A stretch of DNA of 64,000 bases. It comes from Nepenthes gracilis (Eukaryota; Streptophyta; Magnoliopsida; Caryophyllales; Nepenthaceae). The DNA lies in contig BSYO01000038.1 in assembly GCA_033239525.1 (NCBI GenBank), forward strand, positions 11,349,041 to 11,413,040. The letters run 5' to 3'. The notes beneath the pieces were generated by a model that saw only the letters and a program-made list of their open reading frames with translations, ran no database searches and had not been told where the DNA came from. This document shows positions 23,261 through 34,342 of this stretch, piece by piece. How positions within the stretch are numbered: the first letter of the stretch is position 1; every line of letters begins with the position of its first letter. A program made the position numbers and the translations under genes.

Positions 23261-24600
23261 TTAGGCCGGGTTCGGTGACTTGAGCTCAGGTTGATACAAG
23301 CACAATCTCCTCAATTTAAAGCTTGTCGATCTCCTACCCTGGCTATAAATGGAGAGGGTTTTCTATGCCCCTCTTTATGAATTGTCTTTACCAGCTAAGT
23401 GGCATGAGTGTTTAGAGTTGGTATGGAACCTACACAACCAAAAGCTCGGATTGGTAGTGACTCTTCTTTGATGTTTGAAATTGATGTCCAAGAATGCGTT
23501 TGAAGTCTACCTCGATTACCCTCTTTTGGACTTGGCTCAAACCGACCTCGTGTCACACTAAGCGAGGTCTTGATTTTGGTAGTTGATTTCCTCTTCTCCC
23601 AACTGGTGCATGGCAGTCCTTGTCGGTGCAGCTTTGTAGTTGCTCTTGAGTGGACCGTTCTAGAGACTCTTGGGGAAGGAGCTTTCCAAGTTCATGTCTG
23701 AGCCGTTGATGCTGCGATGGGTCTCGCAGAGACCCACAAACTACTCAACTACGGCTAATTCAAGTATACCATTTTTTATGGTCACCTCCCGATTGAGAAC
23801 TAGTTCTTTGTGCCTTGCTATTGCAAGGGAGGGCTTTTGCATGCTTGTCTTGCTGTAACAGTAGCTCGAGTGCTACAAAGACCGATAGGTGAGCTTTCCA
23901 CTTGCAATCGTCCATCCTGAAGGTTGATTGGACAAATGTAATCGGGTAGCTATTTCATATACTTTTTATTTCATTTTGAATCGTACACTTGCTGTTGTAA
24001 GTTTGTACTTTATAAAAAGAATTAATGAATGGAATTACCAAGAATTTTATCTTTTCCTACGTATTGTATTATTCAAATATTCTTACATGATGTGAATAGT
24101 TGAAGTACTTGAATGCTATCTTCCGTTATTTGATTTCTGATAATTTGATAATTCAAACTACCAATGACTTGGTCTTCTGGCGATTTGACTCATAGCGATT
24201 CATCATAAATGCTCGGTTGGGATGTGAGCCAGGCAAATCAACCTTGAGCTAACCAAGGTTGTATGCTGCCAGTTTGCAGTTTGAAAAAATAGCGTGTCGA
24301 GTCATCATTACTCATGTCACACTACTGACTTGCTAACATAAGCGTTAGGGCTTGCCATCTGTTAGTAGGCTGGGCAGGGAGGAGTCGCATCGATCATTAT
24401 AATGAGGCCAACGAATAGATGCATCGCAATACTTTATGGTAAGGGCACATGTTACGGTCGTTATGGAGATGCGCCTCTTATATACCCTTAAACGATACCA
24501 TTACTAGGTTGCGGTGCTGGCTATTTAAGCGCTGGCATTCAACCATCTCTGCACCTCTTTACTCTTTAAATATCTCTATCCTAATTTGCCATTCTTCTTC
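23261..24600. other. Degenerate Gypsy-derived sequence
   Basis: Mixed-composition sequence without an open gene. Its right part (24230-24580) lies just upstream of the antisense-ORF remnant, in the position of that frame's promoter, and has TATA-like words at 24479 (TTATATACCC) and 24519 (CTATTTAAGC). The left part (23270-23950) has short coding-like patches, for instance AMGLAETHKLLNYG read from about 23713, of unknown origin. Confidence 0.35.
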
Positions 24601-26430
24601 TTGGTTTGCATAGTTTTATGATTGGCTCCCTGAGGTGTTGTCGATATTCCGTCTATCCTTTATGGCAAAGAGATAGAGTCTTTGTATAGTAAGTATCATG
24701 TTTCTAGCGTCGTTCGGTACGTTGAACCTAGCATTAATGACGTAGCTTGCTTTCCCCAACCAGGGTTCATAACTATCTATAAGGAGTATCTGGAAGGTGG
24801 TCTCCACATTCTATTTGCGAGGGAGTTGTGCGAGATTTTGAGGGCTTTGGAAATCCTGTGGCTTGCCTCCCATCAAAATGTCGTTCAATATTTGGTAACT
24901 CTGTGGATCTTCCTCTACACCAAAGGGCTTACTCTAGATGCCTAGGCTGGTGAAGTTGATTTTCGATTCAACCAAGAGATTGATTGGATTTTCTTCATCT
25001 CCATGAAAAGTTCAAGATAAGCGGGGAATCCAGACTTGATAAAGGGATGGAAGGTGTACTTCTTCTTTGTGGCGGTTGATGCTGATTTGGGGATCCTGAA
25101 CAAATGGAGCAAGGTCAATAATGCCTATAGGGGTAATGCCCTGTGGGGTGAGGAGTAGATGGCATAGCCGCTGAGGAGGATCATGAAGGAGTATGTCGGC
25201 ATTCTATGTCACATTGATCATTGGGTCTCCCAAGGTGCACTAAACGAAGTGCAATTGGAGGTTTGGAAAGAGGAGGATGACATCTCTGCCGTGTTGTCTC
25301 ACTGTTGTAAGAGGAAACATAGGGACTTGCTTTCCTAGGAGTCTCCTAAGCGGGCTTTTGGCGAGGCGGCTCCTCCATTGCCCACCCTTTTCAAGAAGTG
25401 TTGGAGGATTGATGTAGCCTGTGTGAGGGCGCCTGTTTAGTTGTTGGCGAGTCATTGAAGAGACCAGGCTTAGACTAGTTTTCGTTGGACAATCTAGATT
25501 TTTGCGAGTCATCTGAGAGGGCTGAGGGCGCGGAGCCCCCAATGGATTCTGATGCAGGATTAGGGGACTCCTAGGCTAGAGGGCCTAGTGAATGGATTGA
25601 TGTCGTGGCCGCAGTTGAGCGGGGGTTCCCAATCTTGATGGCTTCTTCTCTTGAAGCTTTTGCTCTGCCTTTTCCACCGTTTTTACCAAGAAGGGTGCTA
25701 GGTTTGCTCCGGTGGAAGAAGAAGTGGTTGGAGATGACCTAGAGGTTGAAGCTGCCGCTAAGGGGGCACACCATTCTAAAGAGTCGATATTTGAGTCCCA
25801 AGGTGCTTTGGGTGGGCTCAGTCTTCCTCCTGTCTCCGAGGTGTCTTGTCTCCATTATACGCAACCTCTATGATCTCTGCTGCTCTCGGCTAAAACTAAA
25901 GTTAAGGATTCTCCCAGCTCATCACATCGGGGAAGGCCATTTCTTGTGAGGTACCACGTCACTAGTTTCTTCATTCTATTATTATCTTTTCGCCACCATC
26001 CTCAATTGACCGTTGTCTATTGTTTGGTAGATTAAGGAAGCACTCTGAGTGGTGGAGGGAGCATTGCATTGGTAGGAAGGTTAGATCTCTCAACTATCCT
26101 AGTCGTGCGTTGATCCTGCCGTGCTCGAGGATATGGAGCACTGAGTGACCATTGCTATTGCCGAGACTTTATGGAGAAAAGCGAGCTACCTATTTCAACC
26201 AAGAGTTGTTCGAGTCAGAGATGAGATCCTAAGAACTCTTAGAGACAAACACTCGGGCTCTAAATTGGATTGCCTCACTAGAGAACAAGCTTTGGGAGAC
26301 CCAACAGTGACTCACCGATCTCCGGAATGAGTATGCCTAGTTTGAAGGAGAGTTGAGATCTCGATTCTACCCTAATGAAGTTAGCCACGCCACAAACAAG
26401 AAGTTTTGAGATGGCATTTGCTTCAGCAGA
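24601..26430 (+). pseudogene. Antisense ORF remnant of Gypsy element B (Transposase_28-like)
   Basis: The plus strand encodes PQPGFITIYKEYLEGGLHI, then LCEILRALEILW and VVQYLVTLWIFL, which parallel TGFVTVYEVHLRSGLRL, LMLIFRALQVPI and AIRYLCHLCIFL of the minus-strand frame at 57910-57422. Both resemble the plant putative gypsy-type transposon domain (Transposase_28). Stops follow at about 24943, 25018, 25158 and later, so this copy is dead. It runs opposite to the gag and integrase remnants at 29580-30410, as expected for an antisense frame placed between integrase and the 3' LTR. The C-terminal half (25700-26400) is charged and coiled-coil-like. Confidence 0.65.
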
Positions 26431-26439
26431 CAAATTGTG

Positions 26440-28545
26440 TCCTTGGTGGCTATGGGCTTCCTTGTTGGTTTTATAAGGTCCAAATTTTACAATTATAATA
26501 ATAATAATTAATTAAATTAGTATAATTAAAATTGAGGTAAAAAATGTAAAAAATTTGATCAAATAATTAAATTTAAACCTACATGTCTTGTGTGTCAATA
26601 GCAAGAATGAGGCATGCCCGAGGTGCCTAAAATAGAACCTATGAGCCCAAAGTACACTCAAATGATGCTTGAACTTGAATTCCAGAAAGTTACTGCCCAG
26701 AGGCGCTTGAGTTGCTTGAGCAAGAATTCGGAATGGTTGCATCCAAGCAGCGTTCAAATGGCCCTCAAGCTCCGAATGTTCAATCATAGCGCTTGATGCA
26801 TGCTCTACCCGAGTTCGAGCACAAGTCGGGTATAAAAGTACATGAGGTTAGGGTTTCAACATCTTTTCACGTGAGAAAGAGAGAAAGTCAAAAAGAAGAG
26901 AGAGGAGAAGAGAAAAAAAGCTCCAAGAGCTCAAATCAGGTCAATTAAAGTAAGGATTTTGGTAAATTAAGCCAAGGCAAATGCACCATAAGTTCTTTTT
27001 TCTCTTGTTATTAATATTTGCTAATTTCTTCGAACATTCTTATTTTAATACTCGTACTAAGATTATAAAGCTAATCTTGTGTACATGTCGATTTCTCACA
27101 ACTGTATGAAGAAATTTCATGTCTAAATTTTGTATCATATCATATGTGTTGTGTTTTAATTTCTGAATTCTTTTTTATGTCTGTGAATATGATATTTTAT
27201 TCCTGCCGGCCTGGACTTCAAATCCAATATTCATGTATATCTATGAATTGTTGGTTTTAAGTCATTATCCATAAAATTATATATTATATGTTTTGAAATT
27301 CCATAAAATATCTTGTATATTTGTATTAACTGTTCTAAATTTTCCTTTACATAGCTATTGTTGATTTTGCTTGGTTTTATTGAAGTATGAGAAAAATTCT
27401 ATAATTATATTAAGAGTTGATGAATCGTTCTTTAAAATGGTAAAAACTAATAATTAAGAAGTTAAGTACAGAGTTTTTCCTAAGTTAAAAATTAGACCAA
27501 GTTATTGATTTGGCGGATAATATATTATGGTATGTCTTAATATATTATAGTAAAAAATTTATGTCTGAACTTTTGGAACTATGGGTTAAGAAGCAACATC
27601 TGATCAAATCTATAGGGTTATATATAGACGACTCATATTTGAGTCTTAAATAGGAGCTATAACATTTGATTGTGTGAAAATATATACAATTCGGATTTTG
27701 ATTGATTACTTCTTTAGCTGATAAGGCCTATTAGTTATGATCCCTAAAAAATAAGATTTAAGTATGTTTTGATGGTTAAGACTAAAAAATAACAAGATAA
27801 GAAATTCAAAAATACATCATGAAGTTTTTTTTGCTCATGTTTTATGTCATTGCATTTTATTATGATTTCTATTCCCTCCGATATGCTTTTTAAGTGTAAA
27901 ATATATATGTGCCTTGATATGTTTTATATCTTATTGAATATTTGACTAACTCTTTACTATTTTACAAACCCCTTCAAATGAGTTGTATAAGTTCTTATTA
28001 AATAAGTAGCAGTGAAGACCGAAATGATTAGTTATACTTTTGTAGATACTTTATGTCAATCTATATTTCCAAACAATGTTTAGAGTATTTAGATGCTATA
28101 ACTTAGTTTGATGTAAATCGTTGAAGAAGAATCGTGAGTTGTAAGATATTGTAAACTTTTGGACTGTGTTTTGATATCTAAAATGATGTTTTATGGCTTT
28201 TGGGTATTAGCAGGTTGTGTTGGATGTTTATTACTTTCACAAGTTGTTAGATAATTGACAGCATTTAAATATACATTTTTCCTTAACAAGGTTTGACATC
28301 ATATGGTTCTAAGATCGGTGTCAGAACCACAGATGACGTGACAATATATTTAAATCTTGTGTATAATATTAAATTATTTATGTAGAGTCGATTGTGGTAT
28401 TGATGTAGAAAATTCACCTCCGATTGGTCAATTAATTAATTTATCGGTCAAATTAATAATTAAAAGATAATTAGTTATGATTATTATTAATGACGGGTTT
28501 TAGGACGTAGTCCGTTATAAATTTCCTTAATTCGAGGAATGTTGG
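26440..28545. repeat. AT-rich insert, possible solo LTR
   Basis: A block of about 2.1 kb separates the antisense-ORF remnant from the integrase side of element B. It has an LTR-like plan: a moderately GC-rich U3-like part (26600-26820), TATAAAA at 26831-26837, a GA-rich leader (26870-26930), then a long AT-rich tail. No protein domain, primer site or second LTR is visible, so the class is uncertain. Confidence 0.35.
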
Positions 28546-29570
28546 AGCTCGATAGCGAAATGACCTAGTGGACTTCTCGGGGATGGAGAGGGCCTACACC
28601 ACACTCGTCTGGGGCCCTCAACCTTAGGATTGTCGCCCACTCGGGTTGTAGGCGTAGGAAATGTTTTGTACATTTCAGAGGCAATCGGATGCTGTTGATG
28701 TACACTTTGACTCTTTTAATAAATCAACTAGATTATTTTATTCATTAATACTGATGTCTTAGAGATGTGTTGATTTGTCTTTATCCAACATTAGATCTAT
28801 TTGTCGACTAAGCGTTGTTGCCCTCTTTGCCAAGCTTGAATGGACGCATTTGTCCTATTGTGATCGCTCCTATTAGGAGGTTGTTTCCTTGAGAAAGTCT
28901 AATTGCTAGCTAAGTGTTATAGCTATCATCATTGGGCTTCGACGGAATCTTACATCATCACCTGTACTTGACTACGGGTGCTCGTCCTCGTGCATCGGGT
29001 CTTAATCCGCCGAAGGTCTTATTAGGTACTGGCTGCAAGTTTGGGTAGGTCCGACTTTAGCCCACAAGTTTCCTAGGCTGTGGTACTTGATTATTGCCTA
29101 TTGATGATGTTCGTTTCTATTGGAGGAAGTTGTCGTACGCATATTGAAAAACACCTAAGGTTTTATAGTTGCCTATTTGGGGAGGTCCGACTTTCATCCA
29201 CAAGCCTCCCGGGCCATAACATTTGACCTCATTTGGGTCACTCGGTGATCAGGATCGATATTTAATTTTTGACCTTTCCTAGGTTGCTTGGTTAACGGGA
29301 CTGAGGTTATTGATTGGGTGGCAACCGATTGGGTCACAGGTGAAAATGTTCACCCGACTTAAGGGTAATCTAGATCTTTGAATTAATACAAACATGCAAA
29401 AACTTGAATGATTGGTATGGTAAATGGAACAAGCAACTAAACGTGTCAATAATATTCAACTAATTCTCATGGATACATTTGACTTACCTACGCTTGGTGG
29501 GAAATCGTCTGTAGCACCTCTTGGGGTGGAGGGCACTCTGTACCCACGAGACCAACTTTCTGCTCTTGGT
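28546..29570. other. Degenerate 3' portion of Gypsy element B
   Basis: Mixed-composition, non-coding sequence between the integrase remnant and the AT-rich insert. No frame is open over a useful distance. By position it is the decayed region downstream of integrase on the minus strand. Confidence 0.4.
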
Positions 29571-30150
29571 GCATAACTCATACATCCCATTTCGGAGGAT
29601 AGTTGAGGTTAGAAATGGTCCCTGTCAGTAGGGAGACTGTTCGTTCCGGTTGGCAATTTTTTTTGCTAGTGACCTCTATATTCCGAAGGGCTGAATCCGT
29701 CATGTTGAACAGGCATGCTTTTACCTTTTTGTTGTCATACTTGGCAAAGCATTTGTCAGGGGGTTGGCTTCCATCGCCAGTTGTCATGGCCTCGGGAGGC
29801 CCAACTCCACGTTCGATGCTCTGCTAGATGGACTTGGCGGCGTTCTACTCAATGATCTGTGCCAGCGGGATGTCGTCTACCTAATTTTGGAGTAGTTGGC
29901 ATTGTCGACCATGAGCTTCCTTTGGCCCAGGGGCAACGGGCCTAAGATGTCAAACCCCTACTACGTGAAAGGTCATGGCTGTCCATGCCGAGTGTAGCCG
30001 TGGACTCGATAGTTCACGCACTTCTTCATGGATTATGCAACATCTTTCTTCACTGTCGACTAGTAGTCACTTTGGAGCACAATTTTGAATGCTTGATTCT
30101 TATCGTCGATATGTGACCCACAGGTACTAGGGCGTGCCTTGTTTAGCATG
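29571..30150 (-). pseudogene. Integrase remnant of Gypsy element B
   Basis: On the minus strand about 29990-29800 encodes GFDILGPLPL followed by GQRKLMV-like and PLAQII-like pieces, the start of the integrase catalytic core in plant Gypsy elements, broken by stops. Further along (29787-29578) the frame KYDNKKVKACLFNMTDSALR resembles the C-terminal integrase region. The two catalytic Asp regions are not cleanly readable. Reverse transcriptase and RNase H, which should lie upstream, are missing. Confidence 0.6.
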
Positions 30151-30194
30151 TAGGTAGTCTCTTTTGGCATGAAACACCGCATGCAAGGGGTTGG

Positions 30195-30410
30195 CTATCC
30201 TACTACCCTCGAAGGTGTTCCAACTTGCTGCCCTTTTTTGCGGTTGGTTTCATTGAGGCCCTGGGAGCCCGACAAAGAACAAAAGTGATCCAGGCGGGAC
30301 ATCAAATCAGAACTTTGATAGTAGGGCTCCAGGTTTGGCTTCTTGATCCTACGAGGGGATGGTGACGATTGGATCTCCCTTATAAATGATGATCTCTTCA
30401 AGTCAACAGA
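30195..30410 (-). pseudogene. Gag remnant of Gypsy element B
   Basis: The minus-strand frame encodes SSFIREIQSSPSPRRIKKP, then LEPYYQSSDLMSRLDHFC. This matches the Tat gag signature found intact at 52400-52510 (KSPFTAEFLNHPM, LDSYDGSADPVNHFTHFC). It lies within 50 bp of integrase-derived sequence, showing an internal deletion of protease to RNase H. Confidence 0.65.
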
Positions 30411-30890
30411 GTGCCTGTTGGCACTGCATGAAATTTCTTCTCGGATAGGGGCTTCTTGTCGCCATTGGAACGGTGTGGATCATGCCACATTGGGCTTTTA
30501 TCCCACACCTTATGACCTAGTTAGCCCTTTGACCACATCTAGGCCCTATTACTTATGGCAGCTTGGGCCTCAAGGTTGTCAGGTAATTGGATCTTTGAGT
30601 GGGCTGTTTCTTTCTTTGATTTCTTCTTCTAGACATTGAGGTCTGGGAGTCGGAGGGTGGAGCCCCTAGTGTAGCACCTTCATATGGGTATGAATGGTTT
30701 GGAGTATTTTTGACATGGGGTCTACATGGACAGTGGGCATCTGCACATCAAAAGCCGATTGTTTGCCTCCTTGACTACCCACGGAGGGGTCATCGCCATG
30801 AGAAATGATGTTTCAAGCCAGAGTGCTGGCTTGTGCTCTGGGATTGAGTGCCTTTGCTTTCACATGTGTGGTGGTTAGACTTTTCAATTG
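30411..30890 (-). other. 5' internal region of Gypsy element B
   Basis: Degenerate sequence between the gag remnant and the primer site, in the place of the gag leader and N-terminus. No open frame is supported. Confidence 0.4.
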
Positions 30891-30909
30891 TTTTTTACAG
30901 ACAGCACCA
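30891..30909 (-). promoter_or_regulatory. Primer-binding site of Gypsy element B, decayed
   Basis: Minus strand TGGTGCTGTCTGTAAAAAA follows the LTR end GATGTATCA. It is a C-to-T decayed version of TGGCGCCGTCTGTGGAAAG at 51693. Confidence 0.6.
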
Positions 30910-30910
30910 A

Positions 30911-32240
30911 TGATACATCCTTAGATCCAGATTATCGAATAAATTAGGAAGCCACTTGATCTTCTCGGTGGGTCGAATTGAAGTAGATTTGATCTTCATT
31001 ATTTCAAATTTAGATCTTACACATCACATCTAATAAATAAGAGATTAGAGGATGTCAGAACCTGATATATTCTCCAATACTCAAGTCAGAAATCTTTCTC
31101 AGTTGGATAGAAAGATAGAAGGAGTGTAAAATATACGTAGATGCATACTTTTGGGGATTGAGTGTTAGCAGAGGGCTAGGTTTCAATGAGTGTGTTCGGT
31201 TGGGAAGCGGCTTTATGATGAATGATAGGATTTTGTTGAGTACGCTCGGTTGAAGAGCGGCTATGGAGGACAAGGCTCAATTGAGTGCACTTGGCTAAGA
31301 AGTGGCTTTGATGTGAAGGATAGGGCTTTGATCGGTACTCCTAGCTAGGGAACGGCTTCGAAGTGGAGGATAAGGCTTTGATGAGTGCGCTCGACTAGAA
31401 AGCGGTTGTGGAGACAGAAGAATGGGTTTCGGTGAATGCGTTCGGTTGGGAAGCGGTTATGGAGATGGAGTACTGGGCTCTGGTGAGTATGTTCGGCTGG
31501 GGAGCAGCTTGGTGATACTCGTGCCCGTGGAGTGGCTGCGAAGAGAGAGCTCTCTTCGATAAGTGGCTTGTGGAGATCCACTCATCAACGAGTGGCTTTG
31601 TGGGTTCTCCATGCGTTTGAATGCCTAAGGCTCGGGGACTCGCAGTGCATGTGAGGATTGGTTGTCTTCTCTTCCCCTAGAGTCCCCTTTGGCCACGGAG
31701 GAGCTGAGGAGCTTGAGGGATGCTTTCTTTGGGACTAGTAGTACGAATTGACCTCCCTTGGGACTGAAGGTCTAGATTGACCTCCTCCCCTTCTATGGAA
31801 AAAAAAGGGAGGTATTTGTAGAGAGAGTGTGCTATTAAACTGTCATGGGGTGTCACTGGCACTGCAATTCTGGCTTTCTGTGGGTGCCAGTCTTTTATTT
31901 CCCCAACTGGCTACACTGTAGTTAGTGATCAGGGGTGCAGCAGGCTGGCGATAACTGCCTACAGATTCTATTCCTATGACCATGGGTGACCACACGCTGA
32001 CAATGATCATATGAGCCTCTCTACATAGCTAGAGCTACTGAATTGTGTTCGTGGGCCTATCCAGCGGGTGACTTGAATGACCCATATTTTATTGGGCGAA
32101 CCTGAGCCGTGCCGTCTAGGTCCTCTGTGGCACTTTCTGGGCTTTGGGCTGCGAGAAGCTCTTCTTGGGCTGCTGCTTTCAGGGTATTCTCTTTCTGTAG
32201 GCCTAATTTTAGATCGGCACATAAGTTATCGGACCCATCA
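30911..32240 (-). repeat. 5' LTR of Gypsy element B
   Basis: On the minus strand it starts TGATGGGTCCG (32240), matching TGATGGGTACG at the 3' LTR of the 50.6-kb element, and ends ATGTATCA (30911) next to the primer site. It is 1330 bp against about 1100 bp for the other family member. The extra length is explained by a minisatellite at 31188-31560. Confidence 0.75.
31188..31560. repeat. Degenerate minisatellite inside the LTR, about 50-bp units
   Basis: About seven units share the core GAGTGCGCTCGGTTGGGAAG followed by CGGCTT, for example at 31188, 31236, 31286, 31336, 31381, 31434 and 31485. Units have diverged from each other but keep the spacing. Confidence 0.75.
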
Positions 32241-34020
32241 ACCTTTAAACACCTTATTTTCAATTGGGCTTAGGCCTTCATCGTTATTTTTGAACCCATG
32301 AGATAACATTAAGATACGGTGAAAATTGTATTATATTCTAATTTGTTATTTTGCAAATATATTACAAATGGATGAATAATATGTTGTAATATTGTTGCAA
32401 CATAGTTTTTTTTTTTTTTTGGTAAGTATTGTTGCAACATAGTTGCATGCTAATCCTCTTTGTTATTCACAAAAAAAAAAAAAAACTATATTATCTGATA
32501 ATTAAAATAAAATTATTTTAAGGTATTTTGGATATTAAAAAACGTATGTTAAAAAAATATCTAAAAATAAATATGAGTTGACTGTAAAAGAATAAAATAA
32601 AATAATTGGTATACTAATGAAAATAAAGTAATGTGTATACTATCGAATAATATTATATTAAATTAAACAAAATGATAAAATTAAATTTATAAAGCCAAAC
32701 TAATAGAACACAAAGCTTTATTGCTATTATAGCTGCATGTTATTTTCCATCTTGTGTCCTAAAAAGACTGAATATTTTCATAATGAGATGATAGTATATT
32801 GCTGTGAGAAATGTTGTTGTTACAATATTGCCCATGTAGTTGGAAAAAAGCCATTTATATTCGCAGGGTATAAAGGGAATTTTATTTACTTTGAAGACCC
32901 TTAGATAACTTATCTGGTTTTTTTGAATAATAATTTTATGGGTTACATTTTCAATATTAGACATAACTAAAAAAATTGTTTTGGTCGGAATTTGAAAAGT
33001 AAGTATGACATTCAAGCCGTATTAGACAGGCTCAAATCCTGTTATTAAAAGTTATATCAGTATTTATCTATAATTAAAATTAGATCGAATTAAAATATTT
33101 TATAGATATTTTAGCTGTATTCATATCTCTTATTTTAAAAAAATAATATTCAACCCAAAATTACATAAAAACCTATTATTTATGCAAAATATGGTTCGAT
33201 GAGATTTTTTAATTTGGAATTAATTTCAAGAAGTTAAAATTTAGTTTACAAAAAAAAAAAATTAAAATCCAATCGGCCTGTCCATTTTTATCAGCAACAA
33301 TCTTAATCCAAAAATCATTTCTGGCCTTATATTTATACTATTTATTTAAAATATTTATATATTTTAATTATATTTTATAAAATTTTAATTTGAATGAACT
33401 ATCTTTATAAAAAAATTATAATTTAATTAGGCCTATTTGGATCAATATATTAAAATATGGAATTATTATGACCATTTCCCTAATATATATCCATTGTTTA
33501 TATTATTTAATTTTAGACATTAAAATAATAATAGAGATTAATTAGTGAAAATAAAGTTTAAAAAAATAGAAAAACCTTTTTTCCATAACCGAGCACGTGA
33601 CCGGCACGCACCGTCGTTTTTGAATTATCCTTTATTTAAAAAAAAAAATCATTAAATAAATATCTAATTTTGGTCGGATAATAACCTCTCCTCGAAAACC
33701 CCGAAAATTTATCAGCATGCAAGCCTAAGCTCGGGCCGAGTATTAACGACGAATCGGCCCAGCCCTTATCACCTGCATAAGTCACTGTACTTATATTCAA
33801 TAAGCCATCGTACTTATTATAGAAACTGCCTATTAGTTTATAAGTCAAAGAACTTATTATCTCGCGATTTTTAGATATCATTTTCCACTTATCAGATCTC
33901 CTCTCGTTAATGCTTGGATTTCAATCATTTAATATCGTCTTCGTTTGCGGTACGCGAGTCTTCGTTGTATACGATACCTGTGTTTCTTCGCTCGCTTTTT
34001 ATTTTAATTTATTTTTTTCC
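32241..34020. other. Intergenic region upstream of the TPR gene
   Basis: AT-rich spacer from the Gypsy LTR to the promoter, with homopolymer runs and two copies of ATTGTTGCAACATAGTT near 32390 and 32427. A CACGTG word occurs at 33594-33599. No coding region is supported. Confidence 0.5.
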
Positions 34021-34026
34021 TATAAA
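34021..34026 (+). promoter_or_regulatory. Probable TATA box of the TPR gene
   Basis: TATAAA in the context TTTCCTATAAATTCC, about 160 bp before the first splice donor. A start site near 34050-34060 would be expected. Confidence 0.5.
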
Positions 34027-34054
34027 TTCCGTCCTCTCTATCGATGTCTGACCT

Positions 34055-34179
34055 TCATAAACTCCGTCTGAGACGAAGAGAGAGCTCAGAGAGGAGAGAG
34101 AGAGAGAGAGAGAGGGAGCAGTGCTAGAACGACATCTGCTTCAAGTCTTCTGATCTGCTGGTTCTATCTCTTCAGCAAG
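34055..34179 (+). other. 5'-UTR exon 1 of the TPR gene
   Basis: The leader contains a GA repeat (34091-34116, GAGAGAGAG) and ends at CTTCAGCAAG before GTACGGG, a good donor at 34180. The next acceptor, CTGACAG at 34310-34316, opens the exon that carries the start codon. The transcription start is estimated from the TATA position. Confidence 0.55.
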
Positions 34180-34342
34180 GTACGGGCTTTCCATTTGTTT
34201 TATGTCATGAGGTTTTCTTTTTCCGTTTTTTTGGTTGATTGATTTGTTGGGTGTGGTTGTGAAGTTAGGGATTGAGATTGGTGGTTTAGAGTGTTTGTAT
34301 GGTGGCGATCTGACAGGGGTTGAAGTCAAATTGCTGCCTGAG

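Noticed and set aside
34044..34127. Small upstream ORF in the TPR leader
   Set aside because: Its ATG may lie upstream of the transcription start, and the encoded peptide is mostly the GA repeat. Without a mapped start site it cannot be supported.
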